Both the position numbers and the translations under genes were made by a program. This document shows positions 6,525-14,981 of a DNA stretch of 43,636 bases, piece by piece. This stretch comes from a virus. Each line of letters starts with the position of its first letter. The first letter of the stretch is position 1. The DNA lies in IMG/VR virus record IMGVR_UViG_3300027396_000050, positions 1-43,636 of that record; one strand, 5' to 3'. Under the pieces are notes generated by a model. That model saw nothing but the letters and a program-made list of their open reading frames with translations. It made no database searches and was not told where the DNA came from.

Positions 6525-6764
6525 ATGAATAAAATTTTTCAAAAATTCTTTAGATCTATCCACTCATCCTGGATATTATATGGTTTTTGGGGATACATAT
6601 TTGTTATAGTGCAATGCGTATACACGCTAATCACAAATGTTGTTGAAAAAGTTTATGAAATCAATAACAAACTTAAGATACAATATCTCATTGTAAAATA
6701 TCCTCACCTCAAAAGATTGCAAAAACTAGCAGGGACTAAAAATGAAAAATCGTCATGGAAATGA
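6525..6764 (+). CDS. Small membrane protein, 79 aa
   Basis: One hydrophobic segment at about residues 16-38 (WILYGFWGYIFVIVQCVYTL is its centre) is preceded by a short basic N-terminus and followed by a basic, helical C-terminal half, suggesting a single-pass inner-membrane protein. It overlaps the next gene by 23 bases in another frame. No holin signature can be claimed: it lies in the early region, away from the lysis genes at 37-39.5 kb. Function unknown. Confidence 0.7.
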   Translation: MNKIFQKFFRSIHSSWILYGFWGYIFVIVQCVYTLITNVVEKVYEINNKLKIQYLIVKYPHLKRLQKLAGTKNEKSSWK

Positions 6765-6987
6765 ATATCATTTTGAAAAGGTTGATGAAAACGTTTATAC
6801 TATCGTCGGCGATCTTGATTATTGGAGATACGGTGGTAGAGAAGGTCAACCTAACATTGACTGGAATGACCTAGGATTTGTGGATCCTAGCGGCGGGCCA
6901 TTTATTGGCCTCGGCAGCCTGATTGATGGCCGCAAAATTACTCGTATTCGCGTAGAGAACGAAAAGATTTTGTTTGAAGTAGAATAA
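6742..6987 (+). CDS. Conserved phage protein of unknown function, 81 aa
   Basis: Starts MKNRHGNEYHFEKVDENV and contains GDLDYWRYGG and LGFVDPSGGPFIGLGSLIDG. From memory these phrases are typical of a small family widespread in large phages and their hosts, with no known role. AGGGA in the upstream coding sequence lies 8 bases before the ATG. The protein appears all-beta and acidic. It is the last gene before a 125-base gap with a candidate promoter. Confidence 0.82.
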   Translation: MKNRHGNEYHFEKVDENVYTIVGDLDYWRYGGREGQPNIDWNDLGFVDPSGGPFIGLGSLIDGRKITRIRVENEKILFEVE

Positions 6988-7049
6988 GAAGTAAGACAAA
7001 TCATAGTTCGCAATTCCAAGACTGAAAATTAGAACTCTGACTAAAAGTA

Positions 7050-7079
7050 TTGTACTTTTTTCATAAAGTATGATAGGAT
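7050..7079 (+). promoter_or_regulatory. Candidate sigma70-like promoter (TTGTAC-18-TAGGAT)
   Basis: TTGTAC at 7050-7055 and TAGGAT at 7074-7079 with 18-base spacing and an extended -10 TG at 7071-7072. The match is weaker than the promoters at 591 and 1513. It sits 33 bases before the start at 7113, in the only gap of this part (6988-7112). Confidence 0.45.
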
Positions 7080-7112
7080 TCTACATATGTGTTTAGATAA
7101 GGAGATAGTGCC

Positions 7113-7412
7113 ATGAGCGGCGGCCATTTTGACTACGATCAATATCGTATTGATAATATTGCTAATGAAGTTGAACAATTGATTATCATGAATGGTGTTG
7201 AACAAAATACAGGCGAAAATTGGTATGATTATACATTTGTGCAGAATTACTCGCCAGAAGTTATTGAAGAATTTAAAAAGGGTTTAAAAATATTGCGTAT
7301 GGCAACAATTTATGCACAGCGAATTGATTGGCTTGTGTCAGGCGATGATGGTGAAGAACAATTTCTTAAGCGTCTAGCGGCAGACCTCGATGAGTTGGAA
7401 AACAAAAAATAA
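7113..7412 (+). CDS. Conserved MSGGHFDY-type protein, 99 aa
   Basis: Starts MSGGHFDYDQYRIDNIANEV and ends with YAQRIDWLVSGDDGEEQF-x-x-RL. From memory this is the signature of a small family common in phages and prophages; its function is not established. The body is helical and acidic. An AAGGAG site about 9 bases upstream supports the start. A candidate promoter precedes it, so it may head the unit 7113-8322. Confidence 0.85.
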   Translation: MSGGHFDYDQYRIDNIANEVEQLIIMNGVEQNTGENWYDYTFVQNYSPEVIEEFKKGLKILRMATIYAQRIDWLVSGDDGEEQFLKRLAADLDELENKK

Positions 7413-7424
7413 TAGGCGCTTATC

Positions 7425-7553
7425 ATGAAACAATGGACAGTAAAAATATTTAATGGATTTTCTACTAGTGAATTCCAAAGGTATGGCACGTATGAATATG
7501 TGCGTAATTCATTGATCATGCTTCCGCCATCGCATATTTGGAGTATTCAATAA
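7425..7553 (+). CDS. Small conserved-looking protein, 42 aa
   Basis: An ATG at 7425 opens a 42-codon frame ending TAA at 7551-7553, with the next gene starting on the last A of that stop (TAATG). The protein reads MKQWTVKIFNGFSTSEFQRY and ends PSHIWSIQ, a beta-hairpin-like basic sequence. There is little ribosome-binding signal, so support is the exact stop-start coupling and plausible protein sequence. Confidence 0.65.
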   Translation: MKQWTVKIFNGFSTSEFQRYGTYEYVRNSLIMLPPSHIWSIQ

Positions 7554-7789
7554 TGAAATCACAACCTGCCCTTGGCCGGCTTGGCATCCTCATGTACTCA
7601 GCGCTCAATAATAGCTATTTTATTAGAGTTTACGATGAAAATAAACTTAGCATGTTTAAGGACTATGACTTAAAGTTATCTGATTTATGTTTTGAAATTG
7701 CAGATGAGGATGCGTATCTCTATGAAGATGGTGATAAACTTTGGATTGATTACAGCCCTGAGACACTTGGGATAAGCACAGATGAATAG
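7553..7789 (+). CDS. Conserved phage protein of unknown function, 78 aa
   Basis: The start at 7553 (MKSQPALGRLGIL) overlaps the previous stop by one base; an upstream in-frame TTG at 7538 is rejected. The motif DAYLYEDGDKLWIDYSPETL near the C-terminus is, from memory, a recurrent phrase in small phage proteins of this size. It is acidic and mixed alpha/beta. It overlaps the next gene by 8 bases. No function is known to me. Confidence 0.8.
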   Translation: MKSQPALGRLGILMYSALNNSYFIRVYDENKLSMFKDYDLKLSDLCFEIADEDAYLYEDGDKLWIDYSPETLGISTDE

Positions 7790-8123
7790 TTTAATTAGGC
7801 AAATTACGGAAGACGTCATTTCTGACATTGACGTCGTTTATGAGAACAATCCGTTAAATGAAGAATTAGAAAAAATGTACATCCCAGATTGCTTCATTCA
7901 AAAATTTACCGAAGCAATCGTGAAAAAGTGCATAGAACAAATTGGGTTAGAATGTGAAGATTTTGAAAATGGGAATGTTTTTGGAACGCCAGCTGGCGAG
8001 AAACTCTTCCAATCAATTACTCGAGAATATGGCCCAAACAAAGAGCGTGGCTTCAATCCGGTAGCCCTCAGCTTGCATTTTGAAAAAATGCTAAAAGCAA
8101 AATTTGGAGTTAACGATGAATAA
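7782..8123 (+). CDS. Long FAELI-family member, 113 aa
   Basis: N-terminus MNSLIRQITEDV, core IQKFTEAIVKKCIEQI and C-terminus LKAKFGVNDE. An insertion of about 40 residues between the core and the C-terminal motif (with GEKLFQSITREYGPNKERG) makes it the longest family member. Its FGV codons provide GGAG before the next gene, which overlaps by 8 bases. Unknown function. Confidence 0.85.
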   Translation: MNSLIRQITEDVISDIDVVYENNPLNEELEKMYIPDCFIQKFTEAIVKKCIEQIGLECEDFENGNVFGTPAGEKLFQSITREYGPNKERGFNPVALSLHFEKMLKAKFGVNDE

Positions 8124-8322
8124 TAAAAAGTTCAAGCAGCTCGCAACAGAAGCCGGATTATTGACTTATAATCCTACCGGCGAACATACAAAATTAGAAA
8201 AATTTGCAGAATTTATTCTTAGAGATGCCATACGTCAAATTGAAAGGACTGGCGTTTTAGAACAAGATTCTCAGGCGCATATGTACGTAGATACGCTAAG
8301 AGACTATTTTGACGTATTTTGA
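8116..8322 (+). CDS. Last FAELI-family member, 68 aa
   Basis: The start at 8116 is chosen over an in-frame TTG at 8104 because it gives MNNKKFKQLATEAG and sits 6 bases after GGAG. The core is LEKFAEFILRDAIRQI, where the usual cysteine is replaced by alanine, and the C-terminus is degenerate (RDYFDVF). As the last gene of its unit it no longer needs to provide a downstream ribosome-binding site, and the motif is indeed lost. Confidence 0.85.
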   Translation: MNNKKFKQLATEAGLLTYNPTGEHTKLEKFAEFILRDAIRQIERTGVLEQDSQAHMYVDTLRDYFDVF

Positions 8323-8374
8323 ATTATAATTAACAGAATATTTAATTTCATAATAGGCATAAAATAAGCAAATC

Positions 8375-10681
8375 ATGACCGAAACGATGACACAACCAAA
8401 TGAGTTGCTTGCAAAGCTGCTTGCGGCAGAAGATATTTCCGTGCGTTTTAATTCAAATATTGAAAGCTTGGCAGCCTTTGACTTAAAATCAAGGGTTCTT
8501 CACGTATCTAAGCTCAACAATGAAATGCAGAAATTCATGCCAGCGCTATTGGTTCATGAAGTTGGTCATGCTTTATACACCAATATGCCCGAAGATGTTA
8601 AGCCAATTGACATTTTTAATAACTGCCGCTTTCTGCAAAATGTCTGGAACGCCATCGAAGATGGATATGTGGATCGCAGAACTGGTAAAAAATATCCAGG
8701 AATTAAGCAGAATAGAACTGAGTTGTTTGATGAAATATTCAAGAATGATGAAAAAGAAACATGCAGAGCAATTGAGCTATTAAATTTATTAATAGCAAAC
8801 TGCAAGGGATTCCCGATCGGGAGATTTTTCGATTGGCCGGAATATCTAACACCAGAGCATCGCGAATTATTTAATCAGGCGATATTTCTCAATGAGCCAG
8901 AGTTAATGGCAAGAATTTCATTTTCGAATTTGGTGAAAGAGGCCATATCAACTTATGGTGATGCCACCGACATCGGAGATGGTGATATCATTCTTTCGCC
9001 AGACGATGATGGTGCTCCAAATGGAAGTCAGCAATCAGACACTGATAAAATGGGGGACGGAAAAGGTCAATCCAAAAAACTGACAGATGAGCAGCTTGAT
9101 GAAATTTTGCAAAATAATAAAAACGATGTTCTGAATGATGACACCATTAATGAAAAATTAAAAGATCAAGATATTAATAATCGAGAAAAATTTTCGGGTA
9201 ATACCTGGATTGAAGAGGATATTGGAAATTTACGTTTTCCATCACAACAAGATATTCTAGAATTAGCAGATATTTTTGACATTTTTGAATCTAGGGATTC
9301 AGATAGGGCCGCCTATTCTGATTATGGTTATCCAAAATTTTTAGATATTCACCCGGTGTTTTCTGAACTCAAACACAATTTCACCAAAGTGAACAAAGAC
9401 GCAAAATCTACTGCGCAGAAATTGTTCTCCGGATTTATTAAGCAAGTAAAGGCATTCAATTTTGCTTCAACCGGTTTTAGAAAAACCGGAACATTAAATC
9501 CAACAAAAGCGAGCCTATATCAAATTCAAGATGACATATTCATCAGTCGGAACATTCAGCCAAATCAACAAAATCATGCATACATTGTTTTGTTAGATTG
9601 GAGCGGCTCAATCAGAAAAGATCTTGGCGCATTAATTCATAGAGCTTTTGAATTAACTCACTTTGCGGCTCTTGCTGATATTGAGCTTGAAATTTGGCTT
9701 TACACTGATACCAGCAGTAATCCTGCTTCATTCGCCAGCCGTCTTAAAGACATGTCTGTTGATCAACAAAATCGTTATAAGGGTTTATTGTTTAGGCAAC
9801 CAAAAATTATTAAGATTCTAAATACTAAGAAAAATAAATATGAATTAAATGACAGACTGTTAAATCTTTTTATTTCTGCGCATCTCGCAATTTCTGAAAT
9901 TTTTAAATTCTGTAACAAATCCACCGCAGCAACAACAATAACAACAAAATGGAAATCCATGATTGCTGGTCATGGAGTGTTTAATCTATTTGATAGTGGA
10001 ATTGGCTCAAGCAGGATTAAGATGAGAGAAAAATATAAGTCGGTTAAAGATCAAATTATGCAAATATTTGAATTGCTGTCCGAAGAACAGCGACTAGATA
10101 TGTTCAAAAGCATTCTGAAAATGACTGACCTGAATGGCACAACAATTTTTGAAGCCATGAGCTTGGCCGGAAAACAATTAGAAAATATGAAAGCTGAAGT
10201 TAAAAATATCATTTTATTGACAGATGGCGATGATTCAATTTTTTATGGGGTGATTGGAAGATTTAAAAGTATTTTAGGAAAAACACAACTTAATTGTGAC
10301 ACTACGTTTGGTATTACCCACGGCCTGCCGTACAATATAATCAAAAAAATTTCAAACGGTGAAGAATCATTATCTTATGATGGCACGCAATTGTCACAAA
10401 AAGACTTTTTATCTCTGTATTCCGAGAGAGTCGCGTGGGGCGAGTCAAATACGAAAAGAGTTGGTTTAAAATTAATTCTTAAAAAATTAAAAAAACAAGG
10501 CATACACGTGAACGCCATAGGTTGGAATTTAATTCCAACGCTTGAAATGCTAAATTCGCATTTATTTGGAAAAAATTCTGTAAACATTATCACGCGTACC
10601 AGAGGAACATTGCATCGTTACACTCAGATGGACAATCCATTTATTAAAAATATCATCAAGTCTCTTCTTAATCAACACTAA
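8375..10681 (+). CDS. Zincin-type HExxH metallopeptidase with C-terminal VWA domain
   Basis: A 768-aa protein. HEVGHALYT at residues 61-69 is a zinc-protease HExxH, followed by IEDGYVDRR at 94-102 as a likely further metal ligand region. Residues 200-300 form an acidic linker. A von Willebrand factor A domain begins near 400 with the metal-site motif D408-W-S-G-S412, GTTIFEAM, and LLTDGDDS further on. The arrangement resembles CobT/VWA-like proteins and the VWA peptidases of large phages. No MoxR-type AAA partner is adjacent. It may process or remodel a protein complex; the target is unknown. The ribosome-binding site is poor. Confidence 0.88.
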   Translation: MTETMTQPNELLAKLLAAEDISVRFNSNIESLAAFDLKSRVLHVSKLNNEMQKFMPALLVHEVGHALYTNMPEDVKPIDIFNNCRFLQNVWNAIEDGYVDRRTGKKYPGIKQNRTELFDEIFKNDEKETCRAIELLNLLIANCKGFPIGRFFDWPEYLTPEHRELFNQAIFLNEPELMARISFSNLVKEAISTYGDATDIGDGDIILSPDDDGAPNGSQQSDTDKMGDGKGQSKKLTDEQLDEILQNNKNDVLNDDTINEKLKDQDINNREKFSGNTWIEEDIGNLRFPSQQDILELADIFDIFESRDSDRAAYSDYGYPKFLDIHPVFSELKHNFTKVNKDAKSTAQKLFSGFIKQVKAFNFASTGFRKTGTLNPTKASLYQIQDDIFISRNIQPNQQNHAYIVLLDWSGSIRKDLGALIHRAFELTHFAALADIELEIWLYTDTSSNPASFASRLKDMSVDQQNRYKGLLFRQPKIIKILNTKKNKYELNDRLLNLFISAHLAISEIFKFCNKSTAATTITTKWKSMIAGHGVFNLFDSGIGSSRIKMREKYKSVKDQIMQIFELLSEEQRLDMFKSILKMTDLNGTTIFEAMSLAGKQLENMKAEVKNIILLTDGDDSIFYGVIGRFKSILGKTQLNCDTTFGITHGLPYNIIKKISNGEESLSYDGTQLSQKDFLSLYSERVAWGESNTKRVGLKLILKKLKKQGIHVNAIGWNLIPTLEMLNSHLFGKNSVNIITRTRGTLHRYTQMDNPFIKNIIKSLLNQH

Positions 10682-10712
10682 AATAACTATTCAGGTTGTG
10701 CAATAAAGATGA

Positions 10713-10718
10713 TACAAT
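10713..10718 (+). promoter_or_regulatory. Candidate -10 element (extended TGA-TACAAT)
   Basis: TGATACAAT (-10 hexamer at 10713-10718) is identical to the extended -10 of the promoter at 591-619. It lies 22 bases before the primase start. No good -35 is visible (TTCAGG at 17 bases), so it may depend on the extended -10 or an activator. Confidence 0.4.
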
Positions 10719-10740
10719 CTAATTTTATCGGAAAGTTAAA

Positions 10741-11745
10741 TTGAACGATTTTTCATCATTCGAACAATTGATTCGCGCAAATGTGTTTTTGAAAACCCCA
10801 AGTGCCACTGGGTTTGAAAGAACAAAGTGCGCCATTTGTAATGATTATAAGGATCGTGGTGGCTTTAAATTTGAATCTGGAAAAATTGGATATTCATGCT
10901 TCAATTGTCAATTTAGAGCAATCCATGATGAGACGGCCAACAAGGTTTCAGGAAATTTTAGAAAGCTGTTGACCTCATTCGGAATCTCAGAAGAACATAT
11001 CAACTCAGTAATAGCCACAAAGTTTCTGACTAAAGAAGAACCAGAAATAACACTCAAAGCTTTAACTAAGCCAAAACAGGGCACCTTCCTAAGAGAGGTA
11101 GCATTACCTACAGAAGCTAAAAAACTAAATCCTCTAGAGCCCCTCGATGACCTGGAGCAGCAAACCGTGGAGTACCTGGAAAAGCGTCGGGCGCTTAGAC
11201 CAGATTTGACGTTCTTCACGATCAAAGAAGGTAAACTTGCAGGCCGGTTGTTGATACCATGTTACTATCGAAATAAGTTAATTTTTTGGACTGCCAGATC
11301 TTTCAACGAGGCAGAAAAGCTTAGATACATCTCATGCTCCGCACCAAGCTCGTCGGTCATGTTTGGGATGGATGAACTGCATCGCCATACACAATTGCCA
11401 TTGTTGGTTTTTGAAGGAATTTTTGATGCGATCCCATTTAATGGCATAGCATTGCTTGGAAGTAAATTGAGCGAAAGCAAAATAGAATTATTAAAAACTA
11501 CTAAAAGGCGATTAATTTTCGTGGTTGACCGAGACAAAAATGGCACGATGCTTGGTGAAGCCGCAATCAACGCCGGCTTTGAAGTAGCTTTTAATCCGCC
11601 AGGTTTCAAAGACACTAATGAAGCATTAATAAAAACCGGAGCTCCATGGGTTGTATATAATATCATGAAAAGTATTCCACCATCTACCACAGAAGCATTA
11701 TTACGATTAAAATTAAATATCATATCGCCAAATGGAACCAAATAA
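10741..11745 (+). CDS. DNA primase, DnaG/T4 gp61 type (TTG start)
   Basis: A 334-aa protein. A zinc-binding domain with C30-x2-C33 and C53-x2-C56 is followed by a catalytic TOPRIM region: FEG with E225 and VVDRD with D263 and D265, the acidic residues that bind the catalytic metals. It makes RNA primers for lagging-strand synthesis together with the helicase encoded next. The TTG at 10741 is preceded by GGAAAG and gives a full zinc domain; no ATG in frame would keep it intact. The gene overlaps the helicase gene by 14 bases, indicating coupled expression of the primosome. Length fits phage primases. Confidence 0.93.
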   Translation: MNDFSSFEQLIRANVFLKTPSATGFERTKCAICNDYKDRGGFKFESGKIGYSCFNCQFRAIHDETANKVSGNFRKLLTSFGISEEHINSVIATKFLTKEEPEITLKALTKPKQGTFLREVALPTEAKKLNPLEPLDDLEQQTVEYLEKRRALRPDLTFFTIKEGKLAGRLLIPCYYRNKLIFWTARSFNEAEKLRYISCSAPSSSVMFGMDELHRHTQLPLLVFEGIFDAIPFNGIALLGSKLSESKIELLKTTKRRLIFVVDRDKNGTMLGEAAINAGFEVAFNPPGFKDTNEALIKTGAPWVVYNIMKSIPPSTTEALLRLKLNIISPNGTK

Positions 11746-13030
11746 ACAACAACATTTAGTAAGCTGTCTTGCAAGTAATCCAGAATTATTTGCCATCTGC
11801 CATTCAATCATAAAGCCTGATTATTTTGATCCAAGCGTGCGTAAAGCCGTTAGGTTCATGCAAGAATTTTTCAGCAAGCACAAAGGATTGCCATCCATCA
11901 AAGCAATCAAGGCTGAAACTTCAGTTGAGCTCGAAAGTCTCCAAGTACAAAAAGCCGAACTTGATTATGTTGCGGCTGAAGTCGAAACTCTATGTCGCAA
12001 CCAAGCTATCACCTCCGCAATCATTAAATCTGTAGAATTACTCGAAAAACAAGATACTGGCGCAATTGAAAAATTGATAAAAGAAGCAGTATCTCTTGGA
12101 TTGACCAAGGATCTTGGCGTAGATTATTTCGCGGATCCTGAAAAGCGGATGGCCGAAGCAGAATCTGCTTTTAAACCTATGTCGACTGGACTGACTGAAC
12201 TTGATGATGTTATTAACGGTGGGTTGATGCGGCAAGAAATTATTCTCTTTATGGCAAACTCTGGCGTTGGCAAGTCAATATTCTTGGCAAATATTGGTGC
12301 TTATCTGGTAGCTCAAGGATTAAATGTTGTGTATATCACGCTTGAGTTGGCAGACAAAATTGTTGCGAAACGTTTTGACTCGATGATCACTGGAATTGAG
12401 CAGTTCAAGTTGCAATCCAATAAACAGATGGTCATTGCTGAAATTGAAAAGCGGCGGGAAAGTTATGGTAAACTCCAAATCAAAAGAATGCCAGAAAGCG
12501 TAACATCCGCAAATCAAATTCGAGCATACGTAAAGCAGTTACAGCTTGAAGCTGGCTGGGATCCGGATGTCATCATCATTGATTATCTTGACATCATGGC
12601 TACCAATAATAAAGTCGCTGCAGATAATCTCTTTATCAAAGACAAGTATTTGACTGAAGAAGCACGGGCGCTTGGTGCCGAATTCAATTGTGCGGTGTTA
12701 TCAGCTTCACAGATGGGCAGAGCTGCTCTTGACGCCGAAGAAATTAATCAAGGTCATATTCAAGGTGGTATTTCGAAGGTTAATACTGCAGACTTTTTAT
12801 TGGCAATCATTCAAGATAATTTAATGAGAGATGCCGGTGAATATGTAATCCAAGTCGCAAAAGCGCGGAATGCGCCAACTGTTGGCAAAACCGTTACGCT
12901 GGGCTGGGATGCAAAAACTTTACGTGTGACTTCACTTTTAAATGGTGGCCTTAAGAAGCTATCCCCAGAACAAGCCAGAGAAGAAAAAATTAAATCATCA
13001 AAAAGTTTATTAGACTTGATGAAAAGTTGA
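11732..13030 (+). CDS. Replicative DNA helicase, DnaB/T4 gp41 type
   Basis: A 432-aa protein. An N-terminal helical primase-interaction domain (about 1-120) is followed by a RecA-like ATPase core: Walker A ANSGVGKS at 175-182, Walker B IIIDYLD at 281-287, and the SASQMGR stretch near residue 330 that matches motif H4 of DnaB. It unwinds DNA 5'-3' at the fork as a hexameric ring. Its start lies inside the primase gene. T4 gp41 is about 475 aa, so this is slightly shorter. A late-promoter-like octamer follows the stop. Confidence 0.95.
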   Translation: MEPNKQQHLVSCLASNPELFAICHSIIKPDYFDPSVRKAVRFMQEFFSKHKGLPSIKAIKAETSVELESLQVQKAELDYVAAEVETLCRNQAITSAIIKSVELLEKQDTGAIEKLIKEAVSLGLTKDLGVDYFADPEKRMAEAESAFKPMSTGLTELDDVINGGLMRQEIILFMANSGVGKSIFLANIGAYLVAQGLNVVYITLELADKIVAKRFDSMITGIEQFKLQSNKQMVIAEIEKRRESYGKLQIKRMPESVTSANQIRAYVKQLQLEAGWDPDVIIIDYLDIMATNNKVAADNLFIKDKYLTEEARALGAEFNCAVLSASQMGRAALDAEEINQGHIQGGISKVNTADFLLAIIQDNLMRDAGEYVIQVAKARNAPTVGKTVTLGWDAKTLRVTSLLNGGLKKLSPEQAREEKIKSSKSLLDLMKS

Positions 13031-13041
13031 AAATTCTATTT

Positions 13042-13049
13042 AATAAATA
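13042..13049 (+). promoter_or_regulatory. Candidate late promoter AATAAATA
   Basis: Matches the NATAAATA late core used in T4-like phages and lies 43 bases before the start at 13092. It is less exact than TATAAATA, so it is a candidate only. Confidence 0.45.
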
Positions 13050-13091
13050 TCTTGTCCCCGTATCCCATATCATAATACATAGGAGAAGTAT

Positions 13092-13322
13092 ATGACACAA
13101 GAACAAAAAGTTCCAACCGTAATGATTGATGGTACCGATTATGAAATTGACAAGCTAACCCCAGCAGCCAGGACGTTGATTTCATTTTATCAAACCTGGA
13201 GCAATGAACTGGCTGTTGCGCGTTTGGAAGTCGCAAAGCTTGAAGCTGCTCTACGTCAACTGTCAACAGAAATTATTTCAACTGTTAAATCAGAAGGCGA
13301 TGCTACTACAGCCGCAGAATAA
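13092..13322 (+). CDS. DUF6447-like small protein, 76 aa
   Basis: Starts MTQEQKVPTVMIDGTDYEID and continues with LTPAARTLISFYQ and a helix rich in Val/Leu/Glu (ELAVARLEVAKLEAALRQL). The pattern P-T-V-x-I-D-G-x-x-Y-x-(I/L)-D-x-L followed by a long coiled-coil helix is typical of DUF6447 proteins, frequent in T4-like cyanophages and relatives; the role is unknown. AGGAG lies about 8 bases upstream. The gene is closed by the terminator at 13354. Confidence 0.8.
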   Translation: MTQEQKVPTVMIDGTDYEIDKLTPAARTLISFYQTWSNELAVARLEVAKLEAALRQLSTEIISTVKSEGDATTAAE

Positions 13323-13353
13323 ATTTCAATAATTACAAAACGTAATTAGCTTA

Positions 13354-13379
13354 AGCTGCCCAATTAGGGCAGCTTTTTA
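13354..13379 (+). terminator. Intrinsic terminator
   Basis: An 8-bp perfect stem (AGCTGCCC 13354-13361 with GGGCAGCT 13367-13374) and a 5-base loop, continuing into TTTTAT. It ends the replication unit and separates it from the late adhesin region. Confidence 0.85.
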
Positions 13380-13467
13380 TTTTCTAAGATGATTTTAATC
13401 AGATTATATTGAGATTTGCTTAATACTGAATTGATATTTTTAGAATTATTATTTGTTCAGCAGAATA

Positions 13468-13475
13468 TATAAATA
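13468..13475 (+). promoter_or_regulatory. T4-type late promoter TATAAATA
   Basis: A perfect consensus octamer 45 bases upstream of the start at 13521, in the 198-base gap after the terminator. It should drive the virion gene set 13521-19703. The remaining gap (13380-13467) is AT-rich with no recognisable element. Confidence 0.75.
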
Positions 13476-13520
13476 GATTACTACAAGCAGGATAATTTCC
13501 TAGAATTTCGGAGATCTAGA

Positions 13521-14042
13521 ATGGCTATTTTGTTCAACGAGTATCTCATAAAAGATGCTTTATATTATAATTTGACGCACAAACATACGCGTGATAGAGA
13601 TAATGATGTAAACAACTCAACATATGCACCTTTTGGTACCGGTAAAACCATATATCTTTATGATAGTTCTGTAGTGCCATACCCAGCAAATGCAATTGAT
13701 AGCACGTTTGAAACCTATAGTCCCGGCGGTAACCCAATACTTGATGATTATCTTTATTCCCAAGCTTTTGATTCCAACATCACCATCGATGATAATGCTA
13801 CACGAGGAGATGTTCGTGATGATAAAATATATTTCAACACTGTGCTTTTTTCAGCTACTAAATCGGGCACACCAAATTGGTTTTTAATAAAAGCTGGCGG
13901 CAATGATCCAACAGATAATAGCGTAGTTACGATTTCTGATTCTGTTGGAATTCCAGGAACAAATAGCCTATTAACTGTTTCAACAAGCACTGTTACCACA
14001 GGCCAAGCGATTATATGCTGGTTTAATTTGTCTATTATATAA
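13521..14042 (+). CDS. Small beta-rich virion protein, 173 aa
   Basis: Dominated by Ser, Thr, Gly and Asn, as in phage appendage proteins. It contains SGTPNWFLIKAGG at about residues 115-127, equivalent to a G-T-A-x-W-(F/C) phrase in three other small proteins of this region (14055, 21363, 21882). The C-terminus alternates hydrophobic and polar residues (LTVSTSTVTTGQAIICWFNL). First gene after a perfect late promoter, followed 12 bases later by a related gene. Likely a tail-fibre accessory or decoration protein; exact role unknown. Confidence 0.75.
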   Translation: MAILFNEYLIKDALYYNLTHKHTRDRDNDVNNSTYAPFGTGKTIYLYDSSVVPYPANAIDSTFETYSPGGNPILDDYLYSQAFDSNITIDDNATRGDVRDDKIYFNTVLFSATKSGTPNWFLIKAGGNDPTDNSVVTISDSVGIPGTNSLLTVSTSTVTTGQAIICWFNLSII

Positions 14043-14054
14043 GAGAGAAAAATT

Positions 14055-14978
14055 ATGGCAACAATTAAATTTTCTAAAAATGCAGCATATTTCATGGGCG
14101 CCGGAAAAGCATGGGATGTCCAGCCAGATCCTCAAAATAATAATCATCGTGGCTATGGTTTATGGGATACAACAGCATCATCTGCCATATTTGGGGGCCC
14201 AGCTGGAACAAGTACGATTCACAGCGTATTAAACATTTATAAAGGAACAGTGCCTGGTGTTGACGAGTTTAAAGATTTGGCTTCAAGAGAAAGTGATTTA
14301 TTAATATCATTTAAATTTTATGGTTATAGTTCGAGCGTCTTATCTTTGGGATTTATTGATGCGACTGATTCCCATAGATACGTTTGCGGAAGGCATTTAA
14401 ATTTTGTTCCAGCCGAAAGATCTGGACAAGCTACATGGTTCGCGGCAGTGAATTATCGTGAACAAACTGCGTTGCATAAACAAACTGTTGCGACTAGCAC
14501 ATGGGTTGTTTCTTCATCTTTATTGACTAACACTAAGTTATTCAATGAACCGATTTTATTTGGTACGCCGGACGCATACACGGCAGTAACTGGCACTGTC
14601 GCAACACTAACAACTTCATCGGTTTCAGGAGATAGCGCAACATTTCAATTTAATGTGGCAGCTACCGGAACTGTCGCAATGTCATATACCGCAACATTCT
14701 TTGGCGGCGGATTTGGTGGACAACCAACAATTAGTCCTCTAGTTGGAACAGTTACATCAGATTCTTTCATTTATGGAAATTTCACAAATGCGATGAACGC
14801 ATATAATTACACTGGGGCTGCGCCATATGCGCATTATCGTAGAGGCGCAATGATAGGAACTGTTGGGCAATTATATACCACCGCGGATATGCAGATTTTA
14901 ACTACTAACATTGTTGCTGGTCAAAGGTATAATTGCGCCGGAATTTTCTTGAATTTTCCACAGGTATGGACAATATAA
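14055..14978 (+). CDS. Beta-rich virion protein, 307 aa
   Basis: Starts MATIKFSKNAAYFMGAG. It has the local motif GQATWFAAVNY at about residues 120-130 and Ser/Thr/Gly-rich strands including ATGTVAMSYTATFFGGGFGG. It shares the G-x-A-T-W-F phrase and general composition with the small proteins at 13521, 21363 and 21882. It lies between that gene and the giant LamG protein, only 3 bases from the latter. Probably part of the same adhesive structure. Confidence 0.72.
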   Translation: MATIKFSKNAAYFMGAGKAWDVQPDPQNNNHRGYGLWDTTASSAIFGGPAGTSTIHSVLNIYKGTVPGVDEFKDLASRESDLLISFKFYGYSSSVLSLGFIDATDSHRYVCGRHLNFVPAERSGQATWFAAVNYREQTALHKQTVATSTWVVSSSLLTNTKLFNEPILFGTPDAYTAVTGTVATLTTSSVSGDSATFQFNVAATGTVAMSYTATFFGGGFGGQPTISPLVGTVTSDSFIYGNFTNAMNAYNYTGAAPYAHYRRGAMIGTVGQLYTTADMQILTTNIVAGQRYNCAGIFLNFPQVWTI

Positions 14979-14981
14979 GAT

